Shown here piece by piece: positions 1 to 9,231 of a stretch of DNA of 63,255 nt. Source of the DNA: a bacterium. Its GTDB lineage: Bacteria; Actinomycetota; Acidimicrobiia; Spongiisociales; ZC4RG35. How positions within the stretch are numbered: position 1 is the first letter of the stretch; every line of letters begins with the position of its first letter. The notes under the pieces are model-generated. The model saw nothing but the letters and a program-made list of their open reading frames with translations, did no database searches and was not told where the DNA came from. A program made the translations under genes and the position numbers. The stretch spans positions 1-63,255 of the forward strand of contig JAPPLW010000070.1 in assembly GCA_028819345.1 (NCBI GenBank). Reading direction: 5' to 3'.

Positions 1-3000
1 GTCGCTGTCGAGTCAGACCCGCCCCGGCCTAGGGGCACCTACAAGTATGAGTGGTTGCTGTTTGTCGCCTATGCCGAGGACAAGGATCTGTTGCCGTATA
101 GCACGAATAGTCACTACAACAGTCACTCTTTGAAAGGGATCGCTCGTAGGTTGTTGGGCGATCGCCAACAGGGTCAGGATCGTTACGACGTGCGGGCAAC
201 TGCGTTTTGGGATGATATCGTCACCCTTTGGGACGCGGTGGACCAGGGGAATGTGAGTTGGGGGGTGCCGGCATATGACGGTGGGTTGTTCTCTAACGAC
301 CCGGGAGTCAGCCCGGCTGGCGCCGCGTTGTCTGAACTTGGTCTTACTGATGCCGAGTTCGCTCCGGTGCTCGCCCGGTTGCTGATTGATGAGTCGCCTG
401 AGGGGGAGGGGCCGGTTGATTTCCGGGCGTTGTCGGTCCGCGAGTTCGGCACCATCTATGAAGGGCTGTTGGAATCCAGCCTGGCGGTCGCCCAGGAGGA
501 CTTGGCGGTGAGGAAGTTGAGAGGGAAGGATGAGTATGTGTATGTACCTGCCACAGGTGACGATCCGGTTTTGGTGGAAGCTGGTGCCGTTTATCTACAC
601 AACCGGTTGGGGGTTCGCAAAGCGACAGGTAGCTACTTCACCAAACCTTTCGCGGTTGAACATCTGTTGGACAGTGCGTTGGAAACGGCTTTGGACGATC
701 ACATTGCTCGGTTGAGCCGCCTGTGGGAAGACGACGATTTCGCTGGATTGTCTGGTTCTTTCTTCGATTTCCGTTGTGCTGATATAGCCATGGGATCGGG
801 GCATTTCTTGGTGGCTGCGCTGGACAGGATCGAAGCTCGGCTTTCCGCCTGGCTTGCTTTGCATCCAGTTCCTGCAGTGAATGATGAACTCTTGCGCCTT
901 CGAACAGCAGCCCTGCGGTCCTTGGGCGACCTTGGCGTCGGGGCCGACATTGAAACTACCTCGTTGATTAGGCGTCAGGTTGCTCGCCATTGCATCTATG
1001 GTGTGGACCTTAACCGCGTAGCTGTGGAGTTGGCCCGTCTGGCGATCTGGGTTCACACCTTTGTACCGGGGTTGCCCCTGTCGTTTCTCGATCACAACCT
1101 CATTTGTGGCAACAGCCTGACAGGAGTCGGGAACCTCGATGAGGTAATCAATGAATTCGATCCAGGCGCCGACCCGACTATGCCCGGCCTGTTCCGGTCC
1201 CAACTGGAAGACCTGTTGGCCCGCTCCCGGTCGGCGCTGCGACGCCTGGCCCGCACTTCTGACGCCACCAAGCGAGAGATTGACGAGGCTCGAGCTGCCC
1301 ACTTGGAAGCCCAATCAGCGGTCGCAGGTGCCCGCGCCATGTTCGATCTCGTAGCCGCCCACCGGGCAGGAGCGTGCCAACTGCCGGAAGACCACGACGA
1401 AGCCACCATTATTGAGGAGAGGAAAAACCAAAGGGTGATCGATGAGATCGCCAGGTTGGATCCGGTTCACTTCCCAGCCGTGTTCCCTGAAGTGTTCCTC
1501 CGGGACCGGCCCGGCTTCGACTGCGTGCTAGGCAACCCCCCATGGGAAAAGGCAATGGTGGAAGCCCACCAATGGTGGGGGCGCTACCAACCCGGCGTTA
1601 GGTCCCTCCCAGTGGGAAAGATGAACGCGGCGATCGACAAGATACGCCGGTCTAGGCTAGACCTCGACGAAGCCTATCAGCGGGACATTCACAACGCTCA
1701 GGCCATGGCGGCCTTGATCCGCAGAACATTTCGGCTTGGGGTAGGTCACACCGATCTCTACCAAGCATTTGGGTGGCGGTTCTGGCACCTCCTCGCTCCC
1801 GGCGGTACTGTCGGCGTCATTCTCCCCCGCCAAGCCTTAGTTGCCCCTGGGTACGCAGCATGGCGCCTTGCAGTACTTCAAAGCGGCGGGTTTAGAGATG
1901 TCACGGTGCTTGTGAACCGTGGCGGCTGGGTCTTTGACGATGTCACTCCTCAATACACCATTGCATTGTGCTCGTTAGAGAAGGGACCTGAGGTTCCTTA
2001 CGGTGTGCGAATGCGAGGCCCGTATGCAAGTCGAATCGCATATGAGTGCCGCATGGACCCGGCCCAGATCAACACGGAAGAGTTCATTTCTTGGTCGGAA
2101 ACAGCGGCATTCCCGCTGGTTCCCTCTGACGCAGCGCTTGCTACGTTCCGTAGGCTACGTAGCCACCCGAGGCTTGACAGAACCAACCTGAAGCAGGTTC
2201 CGGTTGGCGCTGTTGTTCCCAAGTGGCGAGTCCGTCCTAATCAGGAGCTAAACGCTACAAACGACAAGCACCGTTTTTTGCTCGACGCGGGTGAGAAGGC
2301 CCAGACTCCCCAGTCGGGTTTTTGGCCTGTGTACACAGGGAGGTCTTTTGACCTTTGGCAACCGGAGACGGGCACGTATTATGCCTCAGTCCATCCAGAC
2401 AGGATAGTCCCGCACCTTCAGTCGAAGCGCGAGCGTGGGCACCGAAACCGCCAGTCGGCATTTTCCGAATTCGGTGCGGCATGGATCGGAGATAGATCGA
2501 CCTTAGCTTGTTTACAGCCTCGCATCTTGTTCCGGGATGTCGCACGAGCAACGGACAAGCGCACTGTGATAGCGGCGCTGGTGCCTAGCAATGTGGTTGC
2601 TGTGCACCTGGCGCCATCTTTGCTCTGGCCGAAAGGTACAGCGCGTGACGAAGCATTTCTGCTGGGAGTGCTGTGTTCGATGATCTTTGACTGGTACGCC
2701 CGCCGGGTAGTCGAATTTCATGTCACGTTCGCCATCATGGCTGGTTGTCCCGTTCCAGACGTAGATCCCACAATGGATGCGGTGGCCGCAAGGGTGGTTG
2801 AGATTACCGGCAGGTTGGCGGCAGCGGATGATCGGTTTGCTGGTTGGGCTTCTGAGGTGGGTGTTCCTGTTGGTTCTGTCCGCGACGATGCCACGAAGCA
2901 GGACCTGATTCATGAGTTGGATGCTTGTGTAGCTCATCTCTATGGGCTTGATGAGGGCGATCTGGTTGTCATATATGAGACCTTCCATGAGAAGACCGAT

Positions 3001-3057
3001 TACTCGGAGCGCCATGCTTCTGTTGTCCAGCACTTTCGCCGTTGGGAATGTCGCTGA
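1..3057 (+). CDS. Eco57I-like N6-adenine DNA methyltransferase, 5' end cut by the window edge
   Basis: Large class I N6-adenine DNA methyltransferase. The frame is open from base 1, and the residues before the first possible start (TTG at 55) read smoothly into the YAEDKDLLPY segment typical of this family, so the true start is probably outside the window. Motif I (SAM binding) is MGSGHF near residue 264 counted from base 1; the catalytic NPPW motif is encoded at 1534-1545. A GVDLNRVAVELARLAIW segment and a long helical spacer between the motifs are also family-typical. The 3' end probably carries target recognition and ends in TGATG, where the stop overlaps the start of the helicase gene, so the two are co-translated. 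It could be the modification subunit of a restriction or phage-exclusion system. Family call is firm, system assignment is inference. Confidence 0.85.
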   Translation, partial: VAVESDPPRPRGTYKYEWLLFVAYAEDKDLLPYSTNSHYNSHSLKGIARRLLGDRQQGQDRYDVRATAFWDDIVTLWDAVDQGNVSWGVPAYDGGLFSNDPGVSPAGAALSELGLTDAEFAPVLARLLIDESPEGEGPVDFRALSVREFGTIYEGLLESSLAVAQEDLAVRKLRGKDEYVYVPATGDDPVLVEAGAVYLHNRLGVRKATGSYFTKPFAVEHLLDSALETALDDHIARLSRLWEDDDFAGLSGSFFDFRCADIAMGSGHFLVAALDRIEARLSAWLALHPVPAVNDELLRLRTAALRSLGDLGVGADIETTSLIRRQVARHCIYGVDLNRVAVELARLAIWVHTFVPGLPLSFLDHNLICGNSLTGVGNLDEVINEFDPGADPTMPGLFRSQLEDLLARSRSALRRLARTSDATKREIDEARAAHLEAQSAVAGARAMFDLVAAHRAGACQLPEDHDEATIIEERKNQRVIDEIARLDPVHFPAVFPEVFLRDRPGFDCVLGNPPWEKAMVEAHQWWGRYQPGVRSLPVGKMNAAIDKIRRSRLDLDEAYQRDIHNAQAMAALIRRTFRLGVGHTDLYQAFGWRFWHLLAPGGTVGVILPRQALVAPGYAAWRLAVLQSGGFRDVTVLVNRGGWVFDDVTPQYTIALCSLEKGPEVPYGVRMRGPYASRIAYECRMDPAQINTEEFISWSETAAFPLVPSDAALATFRRLRSHPRLDRTNLKQVPVGAVVPKWRVRPNQELNATNDKHRFLLDAGEKAQTPQSGFWPVYTGRSFDLWQPETGTYYASVHPDRIVPHLQSKRERGHRNRQSAFSEFGAAWIGDRSTLACLQPRILFRDVARATDKRTVIAALVPSNVVAVHLAPSLLWPKGTARDEAFLLGVLCSMIFDWYARRVVEFHVTFAIMAGCPVPDVDPTMDAVAARVVEITGRLAAADDRFAGWASEVGVPVGSVRDDATKQDLIHELDACVAHLYGLDEGDLVVIYETFHEKTDYSERHASVVQHFRRWECR

Positions 3058-6000
3058 TGCCCTCCGGCTCGAACAGTGACTCTGGGGGTCAGGTGTTGAA
3101 ACCGGAGTTTGCAGTCAATCGGGATGGCCAGTCGGTGGCGGATGCAATTAACGGGTTTGTTAGTCATGCGGCTACCGGGTTGGTGGGTGGTGCACGTCTG
3201 GATGTTGCGACTGCGTATTTCAATGTTGCCGGGTACGCCTTGTTGGCGGATTCGTTGGACCTTGTTCGTGGTGTGCGGTTGTTGTTGGGAGCCGAACCAA
3301 AGCCGGTGGAGAAGCGTCCCCGGGTGTTGGGGGCCGAGCCAGTACATCCGGCTCGGGCAGCCCGCGCCAGGCTTCAGCGCGCGTTGGAGGATCATGAAGG
3401 GGATCTCACTACTGAGCGGGATCTGTTGGGGTTTTCTTATGAGATTGATGCCCAGACGCGTCGTCTTGTGGAGTGGCTCCGTTCCGACCGGGTGGAGGTG
3501 CGGCGGTTGGAGGGCAGGTTTTTGCATGGGAAGGCTTTCTTGGTGGGGGACCATTCTCATGGTGTGGTTGCAGGTTCGTCGAATTTCACTCGGGCGGGGT
3601 TGGTGTCGAATGTGGAGTTGAACCTGGGTAACTATTCGCCGCATGTGGTGGGTGGGGTGCGGGAGTGGTTCGACGAGTTGTGGGGCGAGGCGGTGGATTA
3701 TGACCTGGCGGGGTTGTTCGATGCCCGGTTTGAGCCGCATTCTCCTTATTTGATCTATTTGCGGATGTTGTGGGAGCGGTACGGAGCAGAGTTGGTGGAG
3801 GAGGCTTCGGATGAGGGTGCGCCGCAGATCCATTTGACGTCCTTCCAGGCTGATGGTTTGTGGCAAGCGCGTCGAATTCTGATGGAGCGTCATGGGGTGC
3901 TTGTCGCGGATGAGGTGGGTTTGGGGAAGACTTTTCTGGCGGGTGAGTTGATCCGAGAGGCGGCGTTGGATCGTCGCCAGCGGGTGTTGGTGGTTACGCC
4001 GGCTACGTTGCGGGATGGTCCTTGGCGGGCGTTCCGAGCCCAGTTTTTGCTGCCCATGGAACTCATTTCCTACGAAGAGCTGATGGGGGATAGTCGTCTG
4101 AATCCCGTTCACGCTACGGGCCATAAGTTGGAGGCTGGGATCAACGATTACGCGATGGTGGTTGTCGATGAGGCCCATAACCTTCGCAACCCAGCGACGC
4201 AGCGAGCCGAGGCGTTGCGACGTTTGCTGGGTGGGTCACCTCCGAAGAAGCTGGTGTTGTTAACGGCTACGCCGGTGAACAACAGTTTGTGGGACCTGTA
4301 TCACCAGCTGGGCTTTTTTATCCGGAACGATGCCGCTTTTGCCGATGTGGGTATTCCTTCTGTCCGCGATCACTTTGCCAAAGCGATGGCGTTGAACCCT
4401 GATGACCTGACTCCTGAGCATCTGTTTGACGTGTTGGACGCGGTGGCGGTGCGTCGCACCCGGTCTTTTGTCAAGCGCTACTACCCGAACGACACGGTAA
4501 CCATCGGCGGGCGGGAACAGACCATCACGTTCCCCACTCCTCGGGTGCGGAAAGTCAGTTACGACCTGGACGCGGTGCTGCCCGGTTTTTTCGACCGGTT
4601 TGCTCACGCTCTCGACACCGATCTCGGCCCTGGAACTGATTCTGAGGATCCCGAGGTTCTGACCCTGGCACGTTACGCACCGTCGCGGTATCGCCATGAC
4701 CAGTCCTTGGAAACCCACGAAATCCAACTTGCCGGGTTGCTGCGGTCGGGACTGTTGAAGCGGTTCGAGTCCTCTCCTTATGCGTTCGCGCGGACATGTG
4801 AACGCATGGCCGAGAGCCATGACGCCTTTTTGGAGTTGTTGGACCACGGAAAGGTAGCCACGGGCGCCGCCCTTACGGATTGGATGGCGACCGACTCCGA
4901 CGACATAGACTCCTACCTGGCCGAGCAGACCGACCTGATCGACAGTGCCGACGAATACCGAATTGGACCGCTACGCCGCCACGTCGCACGTGACCGGGAC
5001 CTTCTTCGTTCCTTCGCCCAAACCGCCCGTACGGTGTCCCGGTCGGCCGATCCCAACCTGGCTGAGTTGGTCAACCAACTTGCCGACATAGCCGAACAAG
5101 CCCAGCAGACTGGGATCGGTCCCCAGGACACCCGCAATCGGCGCAAGGTGCTGGTGTTCAGCTACTACGCCGATACGGTCGACTGGATCGTGGACCACCT
5201 TCACCACAAGACCGAAACCGACTCCCGGCTGTCCGCATACAGGGGGCGCATCGCCTCCCTTTCTGGGGACACCCGAACCCGGGGCAAGCGATCGGTGGTT
5301 TGGGGATTCGCTCCCAAAACCACCGACGCTCCTGAAGGAGAGGACCAAGACCTTTACGACATAGTGGTCACCACCGATGTGCTTGCGGAAGGCGTCAACC
5401 TCCAACAAGCTGGCAACATCATCAATTACGACCTGCCCTGGAACCCCATGCGCCTGGTCCAGCGGCACGGGCGGATTGATCGCATCGGGTCATACCACCA
5501 AGAGGTGGTAATCCGTTGCGTGTTCCCCGACGCTCGGTTAGATCAACTCCTCAACCTCGAAGAGCGACTCCACCGCAAGATCAAACAAGCTGCCGCCTCG
5601 ATCGGCGTTTCGGAAATACTGCCCGAACAAGCCCGCGAAGACATCGACTTTACCGAAACGCGGGAAGAGATCGAACGACTTCGCAGAGAAGATCCCACCC
5701 TGTTTGAAAGAGGAGGAACCAGAGGTGGTGCTCTCTCCGGAGAGGAGTATCGCCAAGAACTTCGCCAAGCAATCGAGCAAGGACTACGCCAACAGGTCGA
5801 ACGACTGCCCTGGGGCTCAGGATCCGGCATGACTATTCCAACCCCCGACGTCATCGCTCCAGGGTACGTGTTCTGCGCGCGAATAGCTGACCGAAAACAA
5901 CCCGTCTTTCGTTACGTCGGCCCGCGAGACGAAGGGACCCCAATAGCAGACACCCTCGCCTGCTTAGACAGAGCCCGGCCAAATCAAGGACCCGACACAC

Positions 6001-6431
6001 CCCGCACCCTCAACGACGAAACCTACCAAGGGGCATTCGACGCCTGGGAGACGGCCCGACACGATATCGTTGAGAAGTGGAACCACTTGGCCGACAAAGC
6101 CAACCTCGAGCCCCGTATACCTCCCGCTCTAACCAAAGCCGCCGACGTCGTCCGATTTCACGCACCCCGCGGCCTCACCCAAGACCAAATCGACAAAGCT
6201 ATAGACACCCTCAACGCCCCCTATCCCCAACGAACCATCCGCACCATCCGGGCCGCCATGAAGACCACCAACGACCCCGCCGCACAGGCCAGTGAGGTCC
6301 TCGACGTAATCAGCAACCTCGGCCTCGAACCTTACGCACCGCCCAAACCCCTACCTGCCATCACCGCAGACGACGTCAACCTCATCTGCTGGCTAGCAGT
6401 GGTCCCAGCAGGACACGGCCTCGATAGCTGA
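3057..6431 (+). CDS. PLD-domain / SNF2-family helicase fusion, candidate defence effector
   Basis: About 1124 aa. The N-terminal ~220 residues form a phospholipase-D-like nuclease domain with an HGK motif and a downstream GSSNFT segment. Next comes an SNF2/RapA-type superfamily 2 motor: Walker A in DEVGLGKT near residue 285, Walker B DEAH near 370, TATP near 402, and a C-terminal helicase lobe ending in the motif VI segment QRHGRIDRIG near 802. The last ~250 residues are unassigned. ATG 3057 overlaps the upstream stop; ATG 3048 and TTG 3042 are alternatives. Coupling to an adenine methyltransferase suggests a modification-guided nuclease/translocase, comparable in logic to DISARM (SNF2 helicase, PLD protein and methylase) but with PLD and helicase fused. 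Base composition changes sharply along the gene: G-rich in the first half, C-rich in the second. Confidence 0.85.
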   Translation: MPSGSNSDSGGQVLKPEFAVNRDGQSVADAINGFVSHAATGLVGGARLDVATAYFNVAGYALLADSLDLVRGVRLLLGAEPKPVEKRPRVLGAEPVHPARAARARLQRALEDHEGDLTTERDLLGFSYEIDAQTRRLVEWLRSDRVEVRRLEGRFLHGKAFLVGDHSHGVVAGSSNFTRAGLVSNVELNLGNYSPHVVGGVREWFDELWGEAVDYDLAGLFDARFEPHSPYLIYLRMLWERYGAELVEEASDEGAPQIHLTSFQADGLWQARRILMERHGVLVADEVGLGKTFLAGELIREAALDRRQRVLVVTPATLRDGPWRAFRAQFLLPMELISYEELMGDSRLNPVHATGHKLEAGINDYAMVVVDEAHNLRNPATQRAEALRRLLGGSPPKKLVLLTATPVNNSLWDLYHQLGFFIRNDAAFADVGIPSVRDHFAKAMALNPDDLTPEHLFDVLDAVAVRRTRSFVKRYYPNDTVTIGGREQTITFPTPRVRKVSYDLDAVLPGFFDRFAHALDTDLGPGTDSEDPEVLTLARYAPSRYRHDQSLETHEIQLAGLLRSGLLKRFESSPYAFARTCERMAESHDAFLELLDHGKVATGAALTDWMATDSDDIDSYLAEQTDLIDSADEYRIGPLRRHVARDRDLLRSFAQTARTVSRSADPNLAELVNQLADIAEQAQQTGIGPQDTRNRRKVLVFSYYADTVDWIVDHLHHKTETDSRLSAYRGRIASLSGDTRTRGKRSVVWGFAPKTTDAPEGEDQDLYDIVVTTDVLAEGVNLQQAGNIINYDLPWNPMRLVQRHGRIDRIGSYHQEVVIRCVFPDARLDQLLNLEERLHRKIKQAAASIGVSEILPEQAREDIDFTETREEIERLRREDPTLFERGGTRGGALSGEEYRQELRQAIEQGLRQQVERLPWGSGSGMTIPTPDVIAPGYVFCARIADRKQPVFRYVGPRDEGTPIADTLACLDRARPNQGPDTPRTLNDETYQGAFDAWETARHDIVEKWNHLADKANLEPRIPPALTKAADVVRFHAPRGLTQDQIDKAIDTLNAPYPQRTIRTIRAAMKTTNDPAAQASEVLDVISNLGLEPYAPPKPLPAITADDVNLICWLAVVPAGHGLDS

Positions 6432-6494
6432 ACCTAGTCGGCATGTCGACTTGATGCCGTTCGTGACTTCATTCTTATGACAAGGAGCATCTAA

Positions 6495-7361
6495 ATGAGA
6501 GAGAAGCCACCGTATCCGAGAAACGAGACGGAGTGGATTGAAGAAGCAGTGATCCAGGTTCTCAAAACGTCCGGGACCGTTCTCTCAGCAAGTCGCCTAT
6601 GTCCTAGCAACACCCCTACTGCGGATTATGAAGTCTGTTTGCGGGAGGACGTTTACGCCTGGCTGGAAGTCACCCAATTGACTGACTCTCTGTCACGCCA
6701 ACTATTCGCCGAGGGCCGAGTGGATATTCCCCCAGGCCCTCTATTGGAGCATTTCATCCTATTTGCTCATCCCGGGGTTCGTTACAAACACATACGACGA
6801 TACCAAGATGACCTTGTTGAGATGCTACTCCAAGTTGAACAGCGCCTGTTGCCATTGGCGGAAGCAAATAGAAGATTGGACCAGGTGAAGTTGACGATAC
6901 TCAGTCACACTATTACCGGAAGGGGAGGAAGAATATCCATATATCCTAGCAAGAGCTTGGACGAGGCAATATTGGTTGAGGGGACCGAGCATCTGCGAGA
7001 AGAGGTGCAGTCATGCATTGACAGGAAAAGCAAAAGGAGACAATTAGCAAACACACCGGAGGGATATAGACGTTGGCTGGCGATTTGGATAGACTCTTTC
7101 ATGGGCGAGGCTTTTCTAGAACTACATGACCGCGAGACCCCTGTCTTGCTGGATGTCGACCTAGAGTGTTTCGACATGATTGTGGTGATGGCGGTATGGA
7201 ACAACCAGGCAACTGTGCTTCAGTACCCTGGAGACAGCACGCCTGTCAAAGTACGCTTTGACCCGAGTCAACTCTCGCCCCCGCCATCCCCACTTACACT
7301 ACCGAATGGAAACGGTCCCACTGGACATTCACGTCTCTGGACGCCATCCAAGGGCGATTGA
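6495..7361 (+). CDS. Unrecognised 288-aa protein downstream of the methyltransferase/helicase pair
   Basis: I do not recognise this family. The start is well supported: AAGGAG lies about 8 nt before ATG. The protein is soluble-looking, with no signal peptide or membrane segment. The N-terminal ~60 residues include a short beta-like pattern (DYEVCL ... AWLEVTQL) that resembles the D...ExT/ExK spacing of PD-(D/E)xK nucleases, but this is weak. A basic, Lys/Arg-rich helix lies near residue 180. The gene lies 63 nt after the helicase stop on the same strand, so it may be a third component of that module or an independent cargo gene. Its base composition is noticeably less GC-rich than the core genes in this window, consistent with transfer. 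Confidence 0.6.
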   Translation: MREKPPYPRNETEWIEEAVIQVLKTSGTVLSASRLCPSNTPTADYEVCLREDVYAWLEVTQLTDSLSRQLFAEGRVDIPPGPLLEHFILFAHPGVRYKHIRRYQDDLVEMLLQVEQRLLPLAEANRRLDQVKLTILSHTITGRGGRISIYPSKSLDEAILVEGTEHLREEVQSCIDRKSKRRQLANTPEGYRRWLAIWIDSFMGEAFLELHDRETPVLLDVDLECFDMIVVMAVWNNQATVLQYPGDSTPVKVRFDPSQLSPPPSPLTLPNGNGPTGHSRLWTPSKGD

Positions 7362-7637
7362 CATCATTGACTTCTAAAGAGTGCAACGGGTGTGAGCATC
7401 CCGAAATGGGCTCCGTTCACAAGCTGGCGACTTGGAAGTGCCCGCCTGGATGACCTCCGGATAACGGATAGGCGAAGCATAGGGGATGGTGCAACGGTCC
7501 ATCCCCGTACAGAAGCACTTCCCATCCAAAACGTGGACTGGGTGGACTGGAATCAGGCGGAAACCTTGCCGATGTCAAATGACCGATTCGGCAGCCCTGA
7601 TCGCCATCAACCCCCTTAGCCGTAAACTTAGACCTCT

Positions 7638-8396
7638 ATGGCCGACAACAGCGCGATCGAATGGACAGATGCCACATGGAACCCCGTCACCGGTTGCTCA
7701 CGGACCTCCCCTGGATGCGACAACTGCTACGCCCTCACACTCGCTAAGCGCCTCAAGGCAATGGGAAACCCCCGCTACCAGGTGGACGGCGACCCGCAGC
7801 GAAGCGGTCCAGGGTTCGGCATCCAACTCCACGATGATCTGCTGGATGTCCCCCGCAGGTGGAAACGGCCGCGCACCATCTTCGTGAACTCCATGAGCGA
7901 CCTCTTTCACCCCGACGTACCGTTTGAATTCATAGCCGAAGTGTTCTCCGTTATGAACGACACGCCCCAGCATCGCTTCCAAATCCTTACCAAACGTTCT
8001 CGCAGACTGGCCGACACTGCCGCGGATCTGGAATGGACAGACAACATTTGGATGGGCGTCAGCGTAGAAAACCAACGATATTGTTTCCGCATTGACCATC
8101 TAAGACAGGTTGACTGCCGTGTCCGGTTCCTGTCGTTAGAGCCTCTCATCGGGCCACTACCCGATCTTGATCTGACAAGAATCGACTGGGTTATAGTAGG
8201 GGGAGAGAGCGGCCATAGGGCGCGGCCCATCAAATCCGAGTGGGTTCGAGACATCCGCGATCAGTGCGCGGATGCCGAAGTCCCCTTCTTCTTTAAACAG
8301 TGGGGTGGGCGGACATCCAAATCTGGCGGTCGCCTCCTTGATGACCGCACCTTCGACGAAATGCCGGTGGTGACGCTCGACCATTCAATTGGATAA
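7638..8396 (+). CDS. DUF5131 (phage Gp37/Gp68 family) three-Cys-motif protein
   Basis: 252 aa. The N-terminus (IEWTDATWNPVTGC) and the cysteine cluster C-x6-C-x2-C (GCSRTSPGCDNCYA) are hallmarks of the DUF5131 / phage Gp37-Gp68 family, which has a radical-SAM-like iron-sulfur signature. Further family blocks follow: NSMSDLFHPDVP, LTKRSRRL, WMGVSVEN, RFLSLEPLIG, WVIVGGESG and, near the C-terminus, PFFFKQWGG. The length is normal. Biochemical function is not established for the family; members occur in phages and accessory islands and typically sit beside TcmP, as here, where the next gene starts within its last codons. ATG 7638 is the first start before the conserved N-terminus. Confidence 0.9.
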   Translation: MADNSAIEWTDATWNPVTGCSRTSPGCDNCYALTLAKRLKAMGNPRYQVDGDPQRSGPGFGIQLHDDLLDVPRRWKRPRTIFVNSMSDLFHPDVPFEFIAEVFSVMNDTPQHRFQILTKRSRRLADTAADLEWTDNIWMGVSVENQRYCFRIDHLRQVDCRVRFLSLEPLIGPLPDLDLTRIDWVIVGGESGHRARPIKSEWVRDIRDQCADAEVPFFFKQWGGRTSKSGGRLLDDRTFDEMPVVTLDHSIG

Positions 8397-9231
8397 CCTT
8401 CAACTGTTCAAGCCCGAACCCGAAAAAACGGGCGAAATCCTCTACAAGCCACTAGAGCGACCTGTTTGGAGCGAAAACAAGGCCGCTTTGATAGCACAGT
8501 ACCTCCAGTACTTTGTCTACATCACCCGGAACGGAACATACATTGATGCCTTCGCTGGTCCGCAAACAGAAGCCTCTGATCAGGCATGGACAGTCAAGAA
8601 GGTCTTGGAAACCGAACCGAAGTGGTTCCGCCACTTCTATCTCTTTGACAAATCGCCAGAACAAGTGAAGAAGCTCAATACCCTGGCCGATGAGCACAGC
8701 GACCGGCAAATACAGGTTCACAAAGGCGACTCCAACCAGATGCTTCGCTCGGTTCTTCCTGTAGAGTCGATCAGGGAAGGGGAGGCCACATTTTGCCTAC
8801 TGGATCAGAGAACCTTCCAATGCGAATGGCAACTCTGCAAACACGTGTCCCAAATACGACCCGGATCTCGGAAGGTGGAGCAGTTCTACTTCCTAGCAAC
8901 CGGCTGGCTCTCTCGGGCCTTGACCGCTACATCGACGCGGGGGGGTGAAGAGACAATAGCGGCGTGGTTCGGCAACGAAGACTGGAAAGAACTGATCAGC
9001 ATGAGTTCAATCGAGCGGGCGGAGGTATTCAAAGGGAAATTCCAGGAGGAATTAGGTTACCGACATGTCAAGTGGTGGCCCATCTACAGCGAAGAGTCTG
9101 GGAAGGGACGAGTTATGTACCACATGATCCATGCCACAGACCACGACGACGCGCCCAAGCAGATGTACCGCGCCTACCGAAAGACCGTCAACTCTTCTGA
9201 ATCAATCGATCAGCTTAGGCTACAGGTGTAA
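8389..9231 (+). CDS. tcmP: Three-Cys-motif partner protein TcmP
   Basis: 280 aa, the obligate-looking partner of the preceding three-Cys-motif protein. Features supporting TcmP are the N-terminal WSENKAALIAQYL block, YIDAFAGP, a Rossmann-like segment FYLFDKSPE, a GDSNQML motif, and the LLDQRTFQCEWQL stretch that replaces the LDPxG motif of other TcmP branches. The fold resembles a SAM-dependent methyltransferase, but activity is not proven. The start is TTG at 8389, overlapping the upstream stop by 8 nt, which implies coupled synthesis. The pair stands alone between the methyltransferase/helicase module and tRNA-Asn. Confidence 0.85.
   Translation: MDNLQLFKPEPEKTGEILYKPLERPVWSENKAALIAQYLQYFVYITRNGTYIDAFAGPQTEASDQAWTVKKVLETEPKWFRHFYLFDKSPEQVKKLNTLADEHSDRQIQVHKGDSNQMLRSVLPVESIREGEATFCLLDQRTFQCEWQLCKHVSQIRPGSRKVEQFYFLATGWLSRALTATSTRGGEETIAAWFGNEDWKELISMSSIERAEVFKGKFQEELGYRHVKWWPIYSEESGKGRVMYHMIHATDHDDAPKQMYRAYRKTVNSSESIDQLRLQV

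Noticed and set aside
3000-4178. 392-codon minus-strand open frame
   Set aside because: Shadow of the helicase gene, composition typical of antisense high-GC frames.
1-6431. Calling the locus DISARM or BREX outright
   Set aside because: No drmA/drmB, pglZ or brxC is visible, and the PLD domain is fused to the helicase; only an analogy is supported.
7392-7619. 75-codon open frame before the DUF5131 gene
   Set aside because: No ribosome-binding site, no recognisable features, intergenic composition.
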